Source of the DNA: Bradyrhizobium sp. Tv2a-2
Lineage (GTDB): Bacteria; Pseudomonadota; Alphaproteobacteria; Rhizobiales; Xanthobacteraceae
Length of the DNA: 64,000 nucleotides
Direction: 5' to 3'
NCBI RefSeq assembly: GCF_000472425.1
Contig: NZ_AXAI01000031.1
Coordinates: 1 to 64,000, forward strand
In this document: positions 41,549 to 49,474 of the stretch, one piece after another
Layout of the letters: each line of letters starts with the position of its first letter
Position numbering within the stretch: position 1 is the first letter of the stretch
Translations under genes and position numbers: made by a program
Notes under the pieces: generated by a model
What the model saw: only the letters and a program-made list of their open reading frames with translations
Database searches by the model: none
What the model was told of the DNA's origin: nothing

Positions 41549-43060
41549 CTACCCCTCGACGAACACCTCGTCGCGCTTGCGGCGGAGCGTCGGCAGCACG
41601 GCGAGCACGAGCAGCCCGGCGGCCGCGGCCATCAGCACGGCCGACAGCGGACGGGTGACGAACACGCTCCAGTCGCCGCGCGAAATCAGGAGCGCCCGGC
41701 GCAGGTTCTCTTCCATCAGGGGCCCCAGCACCATGCCGAGCAGGAGCGGCGCCGGCTCGAACTCGTGCTTGATCAGCCAATAGCCGACCAGGCCGAAGGC
41801 GCCGGCGAGGACGACGTCGACAGGTGCGTTGTTGATGGAATAGATGCCGATGGCGCAGAAAACCACGATCGAGGGGAACATCAGCCGGTACGGCACGCGC
41901 AAGAGTCGCACCCAGATGCCGACCAGCGGCAGGTTGATGATGATCAGCATGAGATTGCCGATCCACATCGAGGCGATCATGCCCCAGACGAGATCGGGCT
42001 GCTTCTGCATCACCTGCGGTCCCGGCACGATGCCGTGAATGGTCATGGCGCCGACCATCAGCGCCATCACCGCATTCGGCGGGATGCCGAGGGTGAGCAG
42101 CGGAATGAACGAGGTCTGGGCCGCCGCATTGTTGGCGCTCTCCGGCGCCGCCACGCCTGCGATGGCGCCGCGGCCGAATTTCTGCGGCTCGCGCGAGATC
42201 TTCTTCTCGAACGTATAGGCGGCAAAGGAGGCGATGACTGCGCCGCCACCCGGCAGGATGCCAAGGATCGAGCCGAGCACGGTGCCGCGGAAGATCGCGG
42301 GCAACGACTCCATCATGTCCTTCTTGGTCGGCATCAGGCCGGTGATCTTCTGCTGCACCAGCTCGCGATCCATCTCCGCGCCGGTGTCGAGATTGCGGAT
42401 GATCTCGGCAAAGCCGAACACGCCCATCGCGACCGTGGCAAAGCCGAGCCCGTCGGCGAGCTCGGGGATGTTGAAGGCCATGCGCGAGGCGCCGGTCTCG
42501 ATGTCGGAGCCGACCATCGACAAGAGCAGGCCTAACACGATCATCGCGATCGCCTTCAGCACGCTGCCCTTGGCGAGTACCACCGCGAAGATCAGGCCGA
42601 GCACCATCAGGGAGAAATATTCCGCGGGGCCAAAGGCGAGCGCGAGCTTCGTCAGCGGCGCACCGAGCACGGCGATCAGCACGGTCGCGGCACAGCCGGC
42701 GATGAAGGAGCCGATCGCGGCGATTGCAAGCGCCGGACCTGCGCGTCCCTGCTTTGCCATCTGGAAGCCATCGAGCGTGGTGACGACCGAGGTCGCCTCG
42801 CCCGGGATGTTGACCAGGATCGAGGTGGTCGAGCCGCCATATTGGGCGCCGTAATAGATGCCCGCGAGCATGATCAGCGCGCCGACCGGCGGCAGGCCGA
42901 AGGTGATCGGCAGCAGCATGGCCACCGTTGCGATGGTGCCGATGCCCGGCAACACACCGACCAGCGTTCCGACCAGCGCACCGATCAGGCAGAGCATCAG
43001 GTTGACGGGGCTGACGGCGACGCCGAAGCCCAGAAACAGATTGTGAAACAGATCGGCCAT
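41549..43060 (-). CDS. tctA: tripartite tricarboxylate transporter large permease TctA
   Basis: A 503-residue membrane protein with about twelve helices. The TctA signature is GVLPGIGTIATVAMLLPITFGLPPVGALIMLAGIYYGAQYGGSTTSILVNIPGEATSVVTTLDGFQMAKQG split over the first third, with the repeat-like GILPGGGAVIASFAAYTFEKK later. It forms the channel of a TTT transporter for citrate or related carboxylates. tctB lies directly upstream (7-base gap). No tctC binding protein is adjacent, so a receptor encoded elsewhere would be needed. Confidence 0.95.
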   Translation of the reverse strand: MADLFHNLFLGFGVAVSPVNLMLCLIGALVGTLVGVLPGIGTIATVAMLLPITFGLPPVGALIMLAGIYYGAQYGGSTTSILVNIPGEATSVVTTLDGFQMAKQGRAGPALAIAAIGSFIAGCAATVLIAVLGAPLTKLALAFGPAEYFSLMVLGLIFAVVLAKGSVLKAIAMIVLGLLLSMVGSDIETGASRMAFNIPELADGLGFATVAMGVFGFAEIIRNLDTGAEMDRELVQQKITGLMPTKKDMMESLPAIFRGTVLGSILGILPGGGAVIASFAAYTFEKKISREPQKFGRGAIAGVAAPESANNAAAQTSFIPLLTLGIPPNAVMALMVGAMTIHGIVPGPQVMQKQPDLVWGMIASMWIGNLMLIIINLPLVGIWVRLLRVPYRLMFPSIVVFCAIGIYSINNAPVDVVLAGAFGLVGYWLIKHEFEPAPLLLGMVLGPLMEENLRRALLISRGDWSVFVTRPLSAVLMAAAAGLLVLAVLPTLRRKRDEVFVEG

Positions 43061-43067
43061 TGCGCCC

Positions 43068-43568
43068 TCACTGCACCAGGAAGCGGGGGAACAGCGGCAT
43101 TGGCAGTCCCAGCACGTAAGGGAACAGCAGCGCGCAGCCGATGGTCAGGCAGATGCCGACGATGAGGGTCTCGACCCAGCGCGTCTCGGGCGTGCCGAGC
43201 GCGGAGATCAGAAAGCTCGCAAGCCCTGACACCACAAGGCCCAGCGGGCGGATGGCGACGGCAAAGAAGACGATGGCGAGCATCACAAAGAGTGGGCCGC
43301 GCCAGGAATAACGCGCAAGCTTCGGTCCTTCGCTGACGACGCCGGTGATCGCAACCCCCGCGCCCAGTATCAGCAGCAGCACCGCGAACATGCGTGGCGC
43401 GGTGCCGGGACCGAACGTAAACCCATGCATGCCCTGCAGATCATCGGAAGCCCACAGCGCAAACAGCGCAACCGCGACCAGCACAATGCCGCCGATGAAA
43501 TCCTGCGGGCCACGGACCCATTTCGGCTTGATGGATTGCCGTGGCCGCTCGCTCGGCGTGTCAGTCAT
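43068..43568 (-). CDS. tctB: tripartite tricarboxylate transporter small subunit TctB
   Basis: A 166-residue protein with four helices. The pattern RGPQDFIGGIVLVAVALFALWASDDLQGMHGFTFGPGTAPRMFAVLLLILGAGVAITG is typical of TctB, with the conserved G-P-G-x-x-P-R between helices one and two. It pairs with TctA in the membrane. It is the first gene of the tctBA pair and starts about 70 bases after the chromate-transporter genes. Confidence 0.9.
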   Translation of the reverse strand: MTDTPSERPRQSIKPKWVRGPQDFIGGIVLVAVALFALWASDDLQGMHGFTFGPGTAPRMFAVLLLILGAGVAITGVVSEGPKLARYSWRGPLFVMLAIVFFAVAIRPLGLVVSGLASFLISALGTPETRWVETLIVGICLTIGCALLFPYVLGLPMPLFPRFLVQ

Positions 43569-43637
43569 CGATATCTCCCCCCGAATTCAGGCTTTTTGCC
43601 TGTTCTGTTTCGGATGCAGTCTGCCTAACGGCTTTCG

Positions 43638-44171
43638 TCAGACGACGCCAGCTAAACCTAAGCAGCCTCCGGCAAGCAATATCCACAGGGGGTTGACTTT
43701 GGTCGCAAATGCAAGCGCCGCAGCAGCCAGCGTGAGCACGATGGCGGGCCATGTCCTGTCGGCAGCCTGGCTGACAACGAGCGCACTGGCGCCCATCAGG
43801 CCGATCGAGAGCGGCACCAGCGCGGTGCGGAGCAGCGACGGCCAGCGCGCGCCCGAAGATCCCTTCAGCAACCCGCTCACGATATAGGCGAGGACGGCAG
43901 TCGGCAGGCACATGGCGATCGTGGCCGCAAATGCGCCGGCAAAGCCTGCGACCTCGTAGCCGATCAGGGTCACGATCAGCACATTCGGCCCCGGCGAAAG
44001 CTGGGAGATCGCGAACACGTCGGCGAACTGCTTGTCGGTCAGCCAGTGATGCACATCGACCGCAATGCGATGCATCTCGGGAATCGCGGCATTGGCGCCG
44101 CCTACGGCAAACAGCGACATCAGGCCGAAGGTGGAAACCAGTCCGAAAATCGGATTTCCGTCGGAGTTCAC
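43638..44171 (-). CDS. chromate transporter, second half-size subunit
   Basis: A 177-residue CHR-domain membrane protein with about six helices. The family motif FAVGGANAAIPEMHR and the following FADVFAISQLSPGPNVLIVTLIGYEVAGFAGA are both present. Half-size (SCHR) proteins act as pairs of opposite topology; the other half is encoded just upstream and overlaps by four bases. Together they are equivalent to a full-length ChrA, giving chromate or sulfate-related anion transport. Substrate assignment comes from the family only. Confidence 0.9.
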   Translation of the reverse strand: MNSDGNPIFGLVSTFGLMSLFAVGGANAAIPEMHRIAVDVHHWLTDKQFADVFAISQLSPGPNVLIVTLIGYEVAGFAGAFAATIAMCLPTAVLAYIVSGLLKGSSGARWPSLLRTALVPLSIGLMGASALVVSQAADRTWPAIVLTLAAAALAFATKVNPLWILLAGGCLGLAGVV

Positions 44172-44782
44172 GACAAGGCCCGCTTTTGCATGAGGATGGT
44201 GACGCCAAGGCTGATCGGAACGGCCACCAGAAGCACGAATTGCAGCGGCCAGCGGGCGAGGCCGATTCCCGCGAAAACTGCAACCATCAGCAGCAATGGC
44301 GGCAATTCACGTCTTTTGAGCAGCGGCATCATCATGCGGAAGACGGTGGCAACCAGCAACCCGACTGCGGCGCAGGAGATGCCGGCGAGGATCCGGCGCA
44401 GTACCGGAATATCCCCGAAATGGGCGTAGAGGGCGGCAAGCCCCATCACCAGCACCATCGGCGGGCCGACCAGCCCCAGGAAAGCCGCAAGCCCGCCCGC
44501 AAGCCCGCGAAAGCGCGAGCCGAACACGAAGGAGAGGTTCACGATATTCGGGCCGGGGAGGAAATGGCACAGCGCAAAGGTCTCGTTGAATTCGTCCGCC
44601 GTCATCCAGCGATGCTGTTCGACAATGGCCCGGCGGGCGAACGGCAAAACCCCGCCAAAACCTGCCAGCGACATCTTCGCGAATGCAAAAAACAGCGCAA
44701 TCAGGCCGGGCGGCGGAGTTTGGTCGACGATTTGGCGGATATCCACCCCAGATGAGGCGGCCGGCGGTGAATCCAGGGACAT
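44168..44782 (-). CDS. chromate transporter, first half-size subunit
   Basis: A 204-residue CHR-domain protein. The conserved motif is FAKMSLAGFGGVLPFARRAIVEQHRW, followed by ADEFNETFALCHFLPGPNIVNLSFVFGSRFRGLAGGLAAFLGLVGPPMVLV. This is the N-terminal type half. The start at 44782 gives a short cytoplasmic N-terminus before the first helix; the ribosome site is weak. The stop overlaps the next gene's ATG. ssrA lies divergently to the right. Confidence 0.88.
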   Translation of the reverse strand: MSLDSPPAASSGVDIRQIVDQTPPPGLIALFFAFAKMSLAGFGGVLPFARRAIVEQHRWMTADEFNETFALCHFLPGPNIVNLSFVFGSRFRGLAGGLAAFLGLVGPPMVLVMGLAALYAHFGDIPVLRRILAGISCAAVGLLVATVFRMMMPLLKRRELPPLLLMVAVFAGIGLARWPLQFVLLVAVPISLGVTILMQKRALS

Positions 44783-44949
44783 ATAGAAAAAGTAAACGCG
44801 GCCTAGCTTGAGGCCAAGGCAGTTTTCCTGAGGCCAAGCCAACTTTTCCTGAGGCTGGATCACCTTTGCCCTGCTCCGGCCTCCTCTTTCCCCGCCAAGG
44901 CGTGGCATTACGGCACTGTTTTTCGCCAGCGTAGCGCTTATATTGGGGG
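44783..44949. other. intergenic region with ssrA promoter and short tandem repeat
   Basis: Between the chromate-transporter gene and ssrA. Two imperfect 20-base units (44810-44829 and 44830-44850), each GAGGCCAAG...TTTTCCT, stand in tandem. A TATATT -10-like box lies at 44939-44944, with a T-rich stretch about 20 bases upstream, fitting the ssrA promoter. Confidence 0.5.
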
Positions 44950-45293
44950 TGCCGGTTCGCCGGCTATGGAAATAAACGGTCGTCGCAATAAACCTATCGG
45001 ACCCGGGGGCAGTACCCGGCGCCTCCACCCAAGTCCACCTTTCAGCCCACTATTTGGGCAGCTGGGCTTCGGCGGGGGCGAAATAGGATCGACGAGGGCG
45101 TAAAGGGCGTGCTTTTTCCCGGTATTGTTCCGCCGTTATCGGGCTATTGCAATAGTTGCCAACGACAACTTTGCTCCGGTTGCTCGGGCTGCGTAACGCA
45201 GTTCGAAAGACCACTTTAAAGTCCTAGCGGGTTAAGCTCCGCTAGGCGGGGTTCGGAGGCACCTGGCAACAGAAGCCTCCACTTCTCTTTTTT
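44950..45293 (+). ncRNA. ssrA: circularly permuted two-piece tmRNA
   Basis: The acceptor piece comes first. A T-arm, CCGGG-GGCAGTA-CCCGG (about 45004-45020), runs directly into CGCCTCC (45020-45026) and ACC. The coding piece begins at 45074 with GGGGGCG and then AAATAGGATCGAC. CGCCTCC and GGGGGCG form a seven-pair acceptor stem with a G3-U70 wobble as in tRNA-Ala. The tag frame (45158-45196) encodes ANDNFAPVARAA and a stop. A GGAGGC/GCCTCC hairpin and six T residues (45288-45293) end it. The RNA rescues stalled ribosomes and tags their products. The segment between 45031 and 45073 would be removed. The 5' edge is approximate. Confidence 0.93.
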
Positions 45294-45453
45294 GAAGGCG
45301 TCAACCTGCTGTCGTACCGGTCGGTAACGCCTGCTGACCTCGCGGCCCCGCCGAGGTACGATGGAGAACAGCGGGGCGAGTCGTTTGCAGTGGCGAGCCG
45401 GTCTTGCCGGCCCGCGACCGAGCGACAGGGACAGATCATATCAGGAACCGATA

Positions 45454-45972
45454 ATGGCGACGGATCATATTAGATACGATGTGCTGGCGCGCGATGCGCT
45501 CCGCGGCGTATTGCGGAAAGTGCTGAGCGACGCTGCCGCGCATGGGCTCCCCGGCGAGCATCATTTCTTCATCACCTTCATCTCCACCGCCGAGGGCGTA
45601 AAACTCTCTCCGCGGCTGCTCGCGCAATATCCCGACGAGATGACCGTTATCCTTCAGCACCAGTTCTGGGACCTCGTGGTGCATGAGGATCGCTTCGAGG
45701 TCGGGCTGTCGTTCGGCGGCATCCCGGAGCGTCTGGTGGTTCCCTTCAGCGCGATCAAGAGCTTCTTCGATCCGTCGGTTCAGTTCGGCCTGCAATTCGA
45801 GCCGTCGGACTCTGCCGAGTCGCCGTCGGCCAAGAACCTGCCAGCAGCGCCTGCACCATCCGCCGTCGCGACGCCCACGGAGGCCGCACCGGAGGAACAG
45901 ACCGAAGAGCCAGCGAAGCCGCCGAGTGATGGTGCCGAAGTCGTAAGGCTGGACCGCTTCCGCAAGAAATAG
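45454..45972 (+). CDS. sspB: ClpXP adaptor SspB, alphaproteobacterial type
   Basis: A 172-residue SspB. The N-terminal domain (about 5-125) shows YDVLARDALRGVLRKVLSDAA, the HHFFITFISTAEGVKLSPRLLAQYPDEMTVILQHQFWDLVV core that binds the tag, and ERLVVPFSAIKSFFDPSVQFGLQF. After an acidic Pro/Ala linker, the C-terminal VVRLDRFRKK is the short module that docks on ClpX. It delivers ssrA-tagged proteins to ClpXP. It lies immediately downstream of ssrA, the source of those tags. ATG 45454 follows AGGAACC. Confidence 0.95.
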   Translation: MATDHIRYDVLARDALRGVLRKVLSDAAAHGLPGEHHFFITFISTAEGVKLSPRLLAQYPDEMTVILQHQFWDLVVHEDRFEVGLSFGGIPERLVVPFSAIKSFFDPSVQFGLQFEPSDSAESPSAKNLPAAPAPSAVATPTEAAPEEQTEEPAKPPSDGAEVVRLDRFRKK

Positions 45973-46048
45973 CAGCACGCGCGAGCTCAAGATGCTGTAG
46001 GCTGCTTCCGGCGGCCACGCGAGTTCACGCAACGAACAGGCATGCGCG

Positions 46049-47473
46049 ATGGACCAATCGATCAGATCCAGCGAAGGATCAAGCGGCACCACTCGCGTCG
46101 AGACTGACAGCTTCGGCCCAATCGAGGTTCCCGCCGACCGCTATTGGGGCGCGCAGACCGAACGGTCCAGGCAGAACTTCCGCATCGGCAAGGACCGCAT
46201 GCCGATTGAAATCGTGCATGCGCTCGGCATGGTCAAGCTGGCCGCGGCCGAGACCAACCGCGAGCTCGGCCTCATCGACCAGCGTCGCGCGAGGGCAATT
46301 GCTCGGGCCGCGCGCGAAGTGATCGAAGGCAAGCTCGACGAGCATTTTCCGCTGGTGGTGTGGCAGACCGGCTCCGGCACACAGACCAACATGAACCTCA
46401 ACGAGGTGATCGCAAACCGCGCCAACGAGCTGCTCGGCGGCGAGCTCGGCGCCAAGAAGCCGGTGCATCCGAACGATCACGTCAACATGAGCCAGTCGTC
46501 GAACGATTCCTTCCCGACCGCGATGCACATCGCGGCCGCAAGAGGCATCGTCGACGATCTGGTGCCGGCGCTCGAGCAATTGCTCGGCGCGCTGCGCGAG
46601 AAGGAGAAGGCCTTCGCCGGGATCGTCAAGATCGGCCGCACCCACACCCAGGATGCGACGCCCCTCACCCTGGGCCAGGAGTTCTCCGGCTATGCCGCGC
46701 AGGTCCAGAGCGGCATCACACGGCTGCACCTTGCGTTAAAGGAGCTTTATCCGCTCGCACAGGGCGGCACCGCGGTCGGCACCGGGCTGAATTCGAAGCC
46801 CCGCTTCGCAAAACTCTTTGCAAAGCAGGTTGCACAAATCGCAAAGCTGCCGTTTACTAGCGCTATTAACAAATTCGAGGCGTTGGCCTCCAACGACGCT
46901 TATGTCTTCGCGCATGGCGCGATCAACTCAGTGGCGACCGGGCTTTTCAAGATCGCCAACGACATCCGCCTGCTCGGGTCTGGACCGCGCTCCGGCTTGG
47001 GCGAGCTGCTTCTGCCTGAGAACGAGCCCGGCTCCTCGATCATGCCGGGCAAGGTCAATCCGACCCAGTGCGAGGCCATGACAATGGTGTGCTGCCAGGT
47101 CTTCGGAAATCAGACCGCCATCACGATGGCCGGCAGTCAAGGTCATTTCGAGCTTAATGTATACAAGCCGGTGCTTGCCTATTGCATGATGCACTCCATA
47201 CAATTGCTGGCGGACGCGGCGCGCTCCTTCACCGAGCATTGCGTGGCCGGCATCCGCGCCGATGAGAAGCGGATCCGGGAGCTGATGGAACGTTCACTGA
47301 TGCTGGTGACGGCGCTGGCGCCCAAGATCGGCTACGACAATGCGGCCAAGGTCGCAAAGACGGCGCATGCGCGGGGCACCACGCTCAAGGAGGAGGCCCT
47401 GCGATTGGGCTTCGTGTCCGAGACCGAATTCGATCGTCTGGTCCAACCTGATAGGATGACTCGGCCAGGCTGA
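46049..47473 (+). CDS. fumC: class II fumarate hydratase
   Basis: A 474-residue fumarase of the TCA cycle (fumarate to malate), iron-independent. It shows the early TDSFGPIEVPADRYWGAQTERSRQNF, QTGSGTQTNMNLNEVIANRA, HVNMSQSSNDSFPTAMHIAA, and the superfamily signature GSSIMPGKVNPTQCEA in which the mobile Ser loop lies. Length is standard. It is 76 bases downstream of sspB on the same strand, with unrelated function. Confidence 0.97.
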   Translation: MDQSIRSSEGSSGTTRVETDSFGPIEVPADRYWGAQTERSRQNFRIGKDRMPIEIVHALGMVKLAAAETNRELGLIDQRRARAIARAAREVIEGKLDEHFPLVVWQTGSGTQTNMNLNEVIANRANELLGGELGAKKPVHPNDHVNMSQSSNDSFPTAMHIAAARGIVDDLVPALEQLLGALREKEKAFAGIVKIGRTHTQDATPLTLGQEFSGYAAQVQSGITRLHLALKELYPLAQGGTAVGTGLNSKPRFAKLFAKQVAQIAKLPFTSAINKFEALASNDAYVFAHGAINSVATGLFKIANDIRLLGSGPRSGLGELLLPENEPGSSIMPGKVNPTQCEAMTMVCCQVFGNQTAITMAGSQGHFELNVYKPVLAYCMMHSIQLLADAARSFTEHCVAGIRADEKRIRELMERSLMLVTALAPKIGYDNAAKVAKTAHARGTTLKEEALRLGFVSETEFDRLVQPDRMTRPG

Positions 47474-47807
47474 CGGTTAAGAATAATTTCTGCCCCCCGG
47501 AAAACTACGGAGGCCGTTTCGATTTACCGCTGGGCGATATGATTATAGACCATAACGGCTGACGACGGAGCCGATCGATGAGATCATGAGCTTTCGTTTT
47601 TCGTTCAGTCGCGCTGAAGGCCGCGAAACCCTTTGCAGCGCAGAACCTATTTTTTGTTGGTGCTAGGTAGCGATTTACGGGACGATTTGAAAATGAACGA
47701 GTTGGCCATCGCCGTGCCATCGATCCAAAGAACGGCTTTGCGAACAACCCGCACCTTCCCGAGATTGTCGCCTCTCTCCGATTTTTTCTTATGACGGGGA
47801 AGCGAGT
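47474..47807. other. intergenic region downstream of fumC
   Basis: About 330 bases without a supported gene. Composition is lower in GC than the flanks from about 47650 to 47800, which probably holds the promoter of the DUF4169 gene. I see no terminator or RNA gene. Confidence 0.5.
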
Positions 47808-47996
47808 ATGGGGGAAATAGTTAATCTCAAGCGGTTCAGGAAGCGTGTCGAACGCGAAGAGGCCAGCCGAGCGGCCGAGGCCAATCGCGTGCAGTACGGC
47901 CGAACCAGGTCCGAGCGCGAGCTCAGCAAGAAGCGCAGTGCCCGCGCCGCCGAGGTACTGGATCAACATCGGCTTGATGAGGGAGACGCATCATGA
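47808..47996 (+). CDS. DUF4169 small basic protein
   Basis: A 62-residue highly charged protein: MGEIVNLKRFRKRVEREEASRAAEANRVQYGRTRSERE, the DUF4169 pattern, predicted as one long helix. Function is unknown. Its TGA overlaps the ATG of the ribbon-helix-helix gene, a pairing often seen in alphaproteobacteria, which suggests the two proteins act together or are at least co-expressed. Confidence 0.87.
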   Translation: MGEIVNLKRFRKRVEREEASRAAEANRVQYGRTRSERELSKKRSARAAEVLDQHRLDEGDAS

Positions 47997-48271
47997 AGTC
48001 ACCCGTCGTCAAACGCTCGATCGTTGTCGCAGGCCACAAGACCAGCGTCAGCCTCGAAGAGGCGTTCTGGAACGGCATGAAGGAGATCTCCGGAGAGCGC
48101 AACATGACGCTTTCCGAGCTGGTCGGCGAGATCGACGGCAAGCGCCAGCAGGGCAACCTGTCCTCGGCGATCCGCCTGTTCGTGCTCGATCACTTCAAGA
48201 GCCGCGCCGCGGCCGCCTCCGGCGGCGATGCCAAGTCGCACGCGACCATATCCGCGTCGCCCAGCACTTGA
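47993..48271 (+). CDS. ribbon-helix-helix domain protein
   Basis: A 92-residue protein with an RHH_4-type DNA-binding domain: VKRSIVVAGHKTSVSLEEAFWNGMKEISGERNMTLSELVGEIDGKRQQGNLSSAIRLFVLDHFKSR. The beta strand (KRSIVV and TSVSL) and two helices make up residues 6-70; the last 20 residues are Ala/Ser-rich. It is probably a dimeric transcription regulator. It is translationally coupled to the DUF4169 gene (ATGA overlap), as in a toxin-antitoxin-like or regulatory pair, but no toxin fold is visible. Confidence 0.87.
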   Translation: MKSPVVKRSIVVAGHKTSVSLEEAFWNGMKEISGERNMTLSELVGEIDGKRQQGNLSSAIRLFVLDHFKSRAAAASGGDAKSHATISASPST

Positions 48272-48335
48272 AGCACGCTCACGTCCGGCTCGCCCCACTC
48301 TTGGTGGGACGAGGCAGAGCGGTCGCGAGTTCGCT

Positions 48336-48929
48336 CTAGTACACCAACCCTGTCCCGGGCGGCTGCTCGAGCGCGGCTGCGAGCGAGCGATATTCGGCAC
48401 AATCGGTGCCGCAGATCGCAGCTATCCGGCTCAAGTGATATTCGGCCTGGTCGCGGTTGCCCTGCTCGATCTGCCAAAGGCCGTAATAGTTCCAAGTCAG
48501 GACATGGTTCGGATCGGATTTCAGCGCACGCTCATACCAGACCTGGGAGAGCTTGTAGTCGCCGAGCTTGCGGTAGGAATAGCCGATCAGGTTGGCAATG
48601 TTGGCATAGTCGTCATGGCCAAGCGCGTGGAGCTGGTCGATCGCGGCTGCATAATCGTGCCGGTCGTAGATCGTCTGATAGGCCACGTGGTATCCCTGCT
48701 TGAAGCCGGGATCGTCGAGGAAAGACTGCTTGTTGCTCTTCTTGGTCCGATGGCTCGATCTTACGGCCGGTGGCTGCCGGTAGCCCGGCGGCGCGCTCGA
48801 CGCCCCCGGTCTCATCTGGTCAGAACTTCCCGGATCGCCACCACCGCCGGCAGCGAAGACCGGCAGCGTCGGCGCGGTCGCGACCAGCGCGAGGCCGAAT
48901 GCCGTCAGGGTCAACAATTTGACCGCCAT
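48336..48929 (-). CDS. secreted TPR-repeat protein
   Basis: A 197-residue exported protein. A signal peptide (about 1-26, ending VFA) and a Gly/Ser/Pro-rich linker with basic residues precede three TPR-like units (about 80-185), for example YANIANLIGYSYRKLGDYKLSQVWYERALKSDPNHVLTWNYYGLWQIEQGNRDQAEYHL. Such proteins usually scaffold protein contacts in the periplasm. It is convergent with the ribbon-helix-helix gene. No partner is evident from the context. Confidence 0.85.
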   Translation of the reverse strand: MAVKLLTLTAFGLALVATAPTLPVFAAGGGGDPGSSDQMRPGASSAPPGYRQPPAVRSSHRTKKSNKQSFLDDPGFKQGYHVAYQTIYDRHDYAAAIDQLHALGHDDYANIANLIGYSYRKLGDYKLSQVWYERALKSDPNHVLTWNYYGLWQIEQGNRDQAEYHLSRIAAICGTDCAEYRSLAAALEQPPGTGLVY

Positions 48930-49152
48930 AAATCCCTCCTATTTGTTGGCTGCCAGCCGCAGGTGTTAACCCCACTTTGGCCGCGGCATTCCGGGTAAAA
49001 CGGCGATCACGAGAACGCGATGCAGGAGCATACCTTCCCCCGCAGAAATCGACCGTCTTGCACAAGGATGGCGCTTTTAAAATCGCTCTAATGATGCAAA
49101 GCATTCGCATGCTTCTGCTTGACCTTGCCGCTGCCGATTGAAAATACAGCTC

Positions 49153-49452
49153 ATGACCGAACTCCATGACATCGCCCAGCAATTGCCCTCGGGACTGCCC
49201 TCAGAACTGCCCTTGGGACTGGCCCCTCGCGGCTATGTCGGCACGATCCATCGCCTGGCAGCGGGCGAGGCCGCCTCGGCGCTTCCCCATGACGAGCTGG
49301 AGAGCCGGCTGATCGAACTTGGCTTTGTCGAAGGTGCCCGGGTCGAAATCCTGCATGAGGGCATCCTTGGGCGCGATCCCATCGCCGTACGGGTCGACAA
49401 TGTAACCATCGCAATCCGCCGGCGCGAGGCGATGGCCATCATCGTCGGCTGA
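49153..49452 (+). CDS. feoA: ferrous iron transport protein A
   Basis: A 99-residue FeoA, a small SH3-like cytoplasmic protein that supports the FeoB iron channel. The core (about 26-99) shows GYVGTIHRLAAG, LESRLIELGFVEGARVEILHEG, and DPIAVRVDNVTIAIRRREAMAIIV. The first 25 residues are an unusual Leu/Pro-rich extension (SGLPSELPLGLAP) encoded by short repeated sequence. The ATG at 49153 has no strong ribosome site; a start nearer the core cannot be excluded. feoB begins 22 bases downstream. Confidence 0.92.
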   Translation: MTELHDIAQQLPSGLPSELPLGLAPRGYVGTIHRLAAGEAASALPHDELESRLIELGFVEGARVEILHEGILGRDPIAVRVDNVTIAIRRREAMAIIVG

Positions 49453-49474
49453 CGCGGTCGAACCGAAAAACGCC

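Noticed and set aside
45242..45439. 65-codon - strand frame downstream of ssrA
   Set aside because: It overlaps the tmRNA coding piece and its terminator and has no ribosome site or natural composition.
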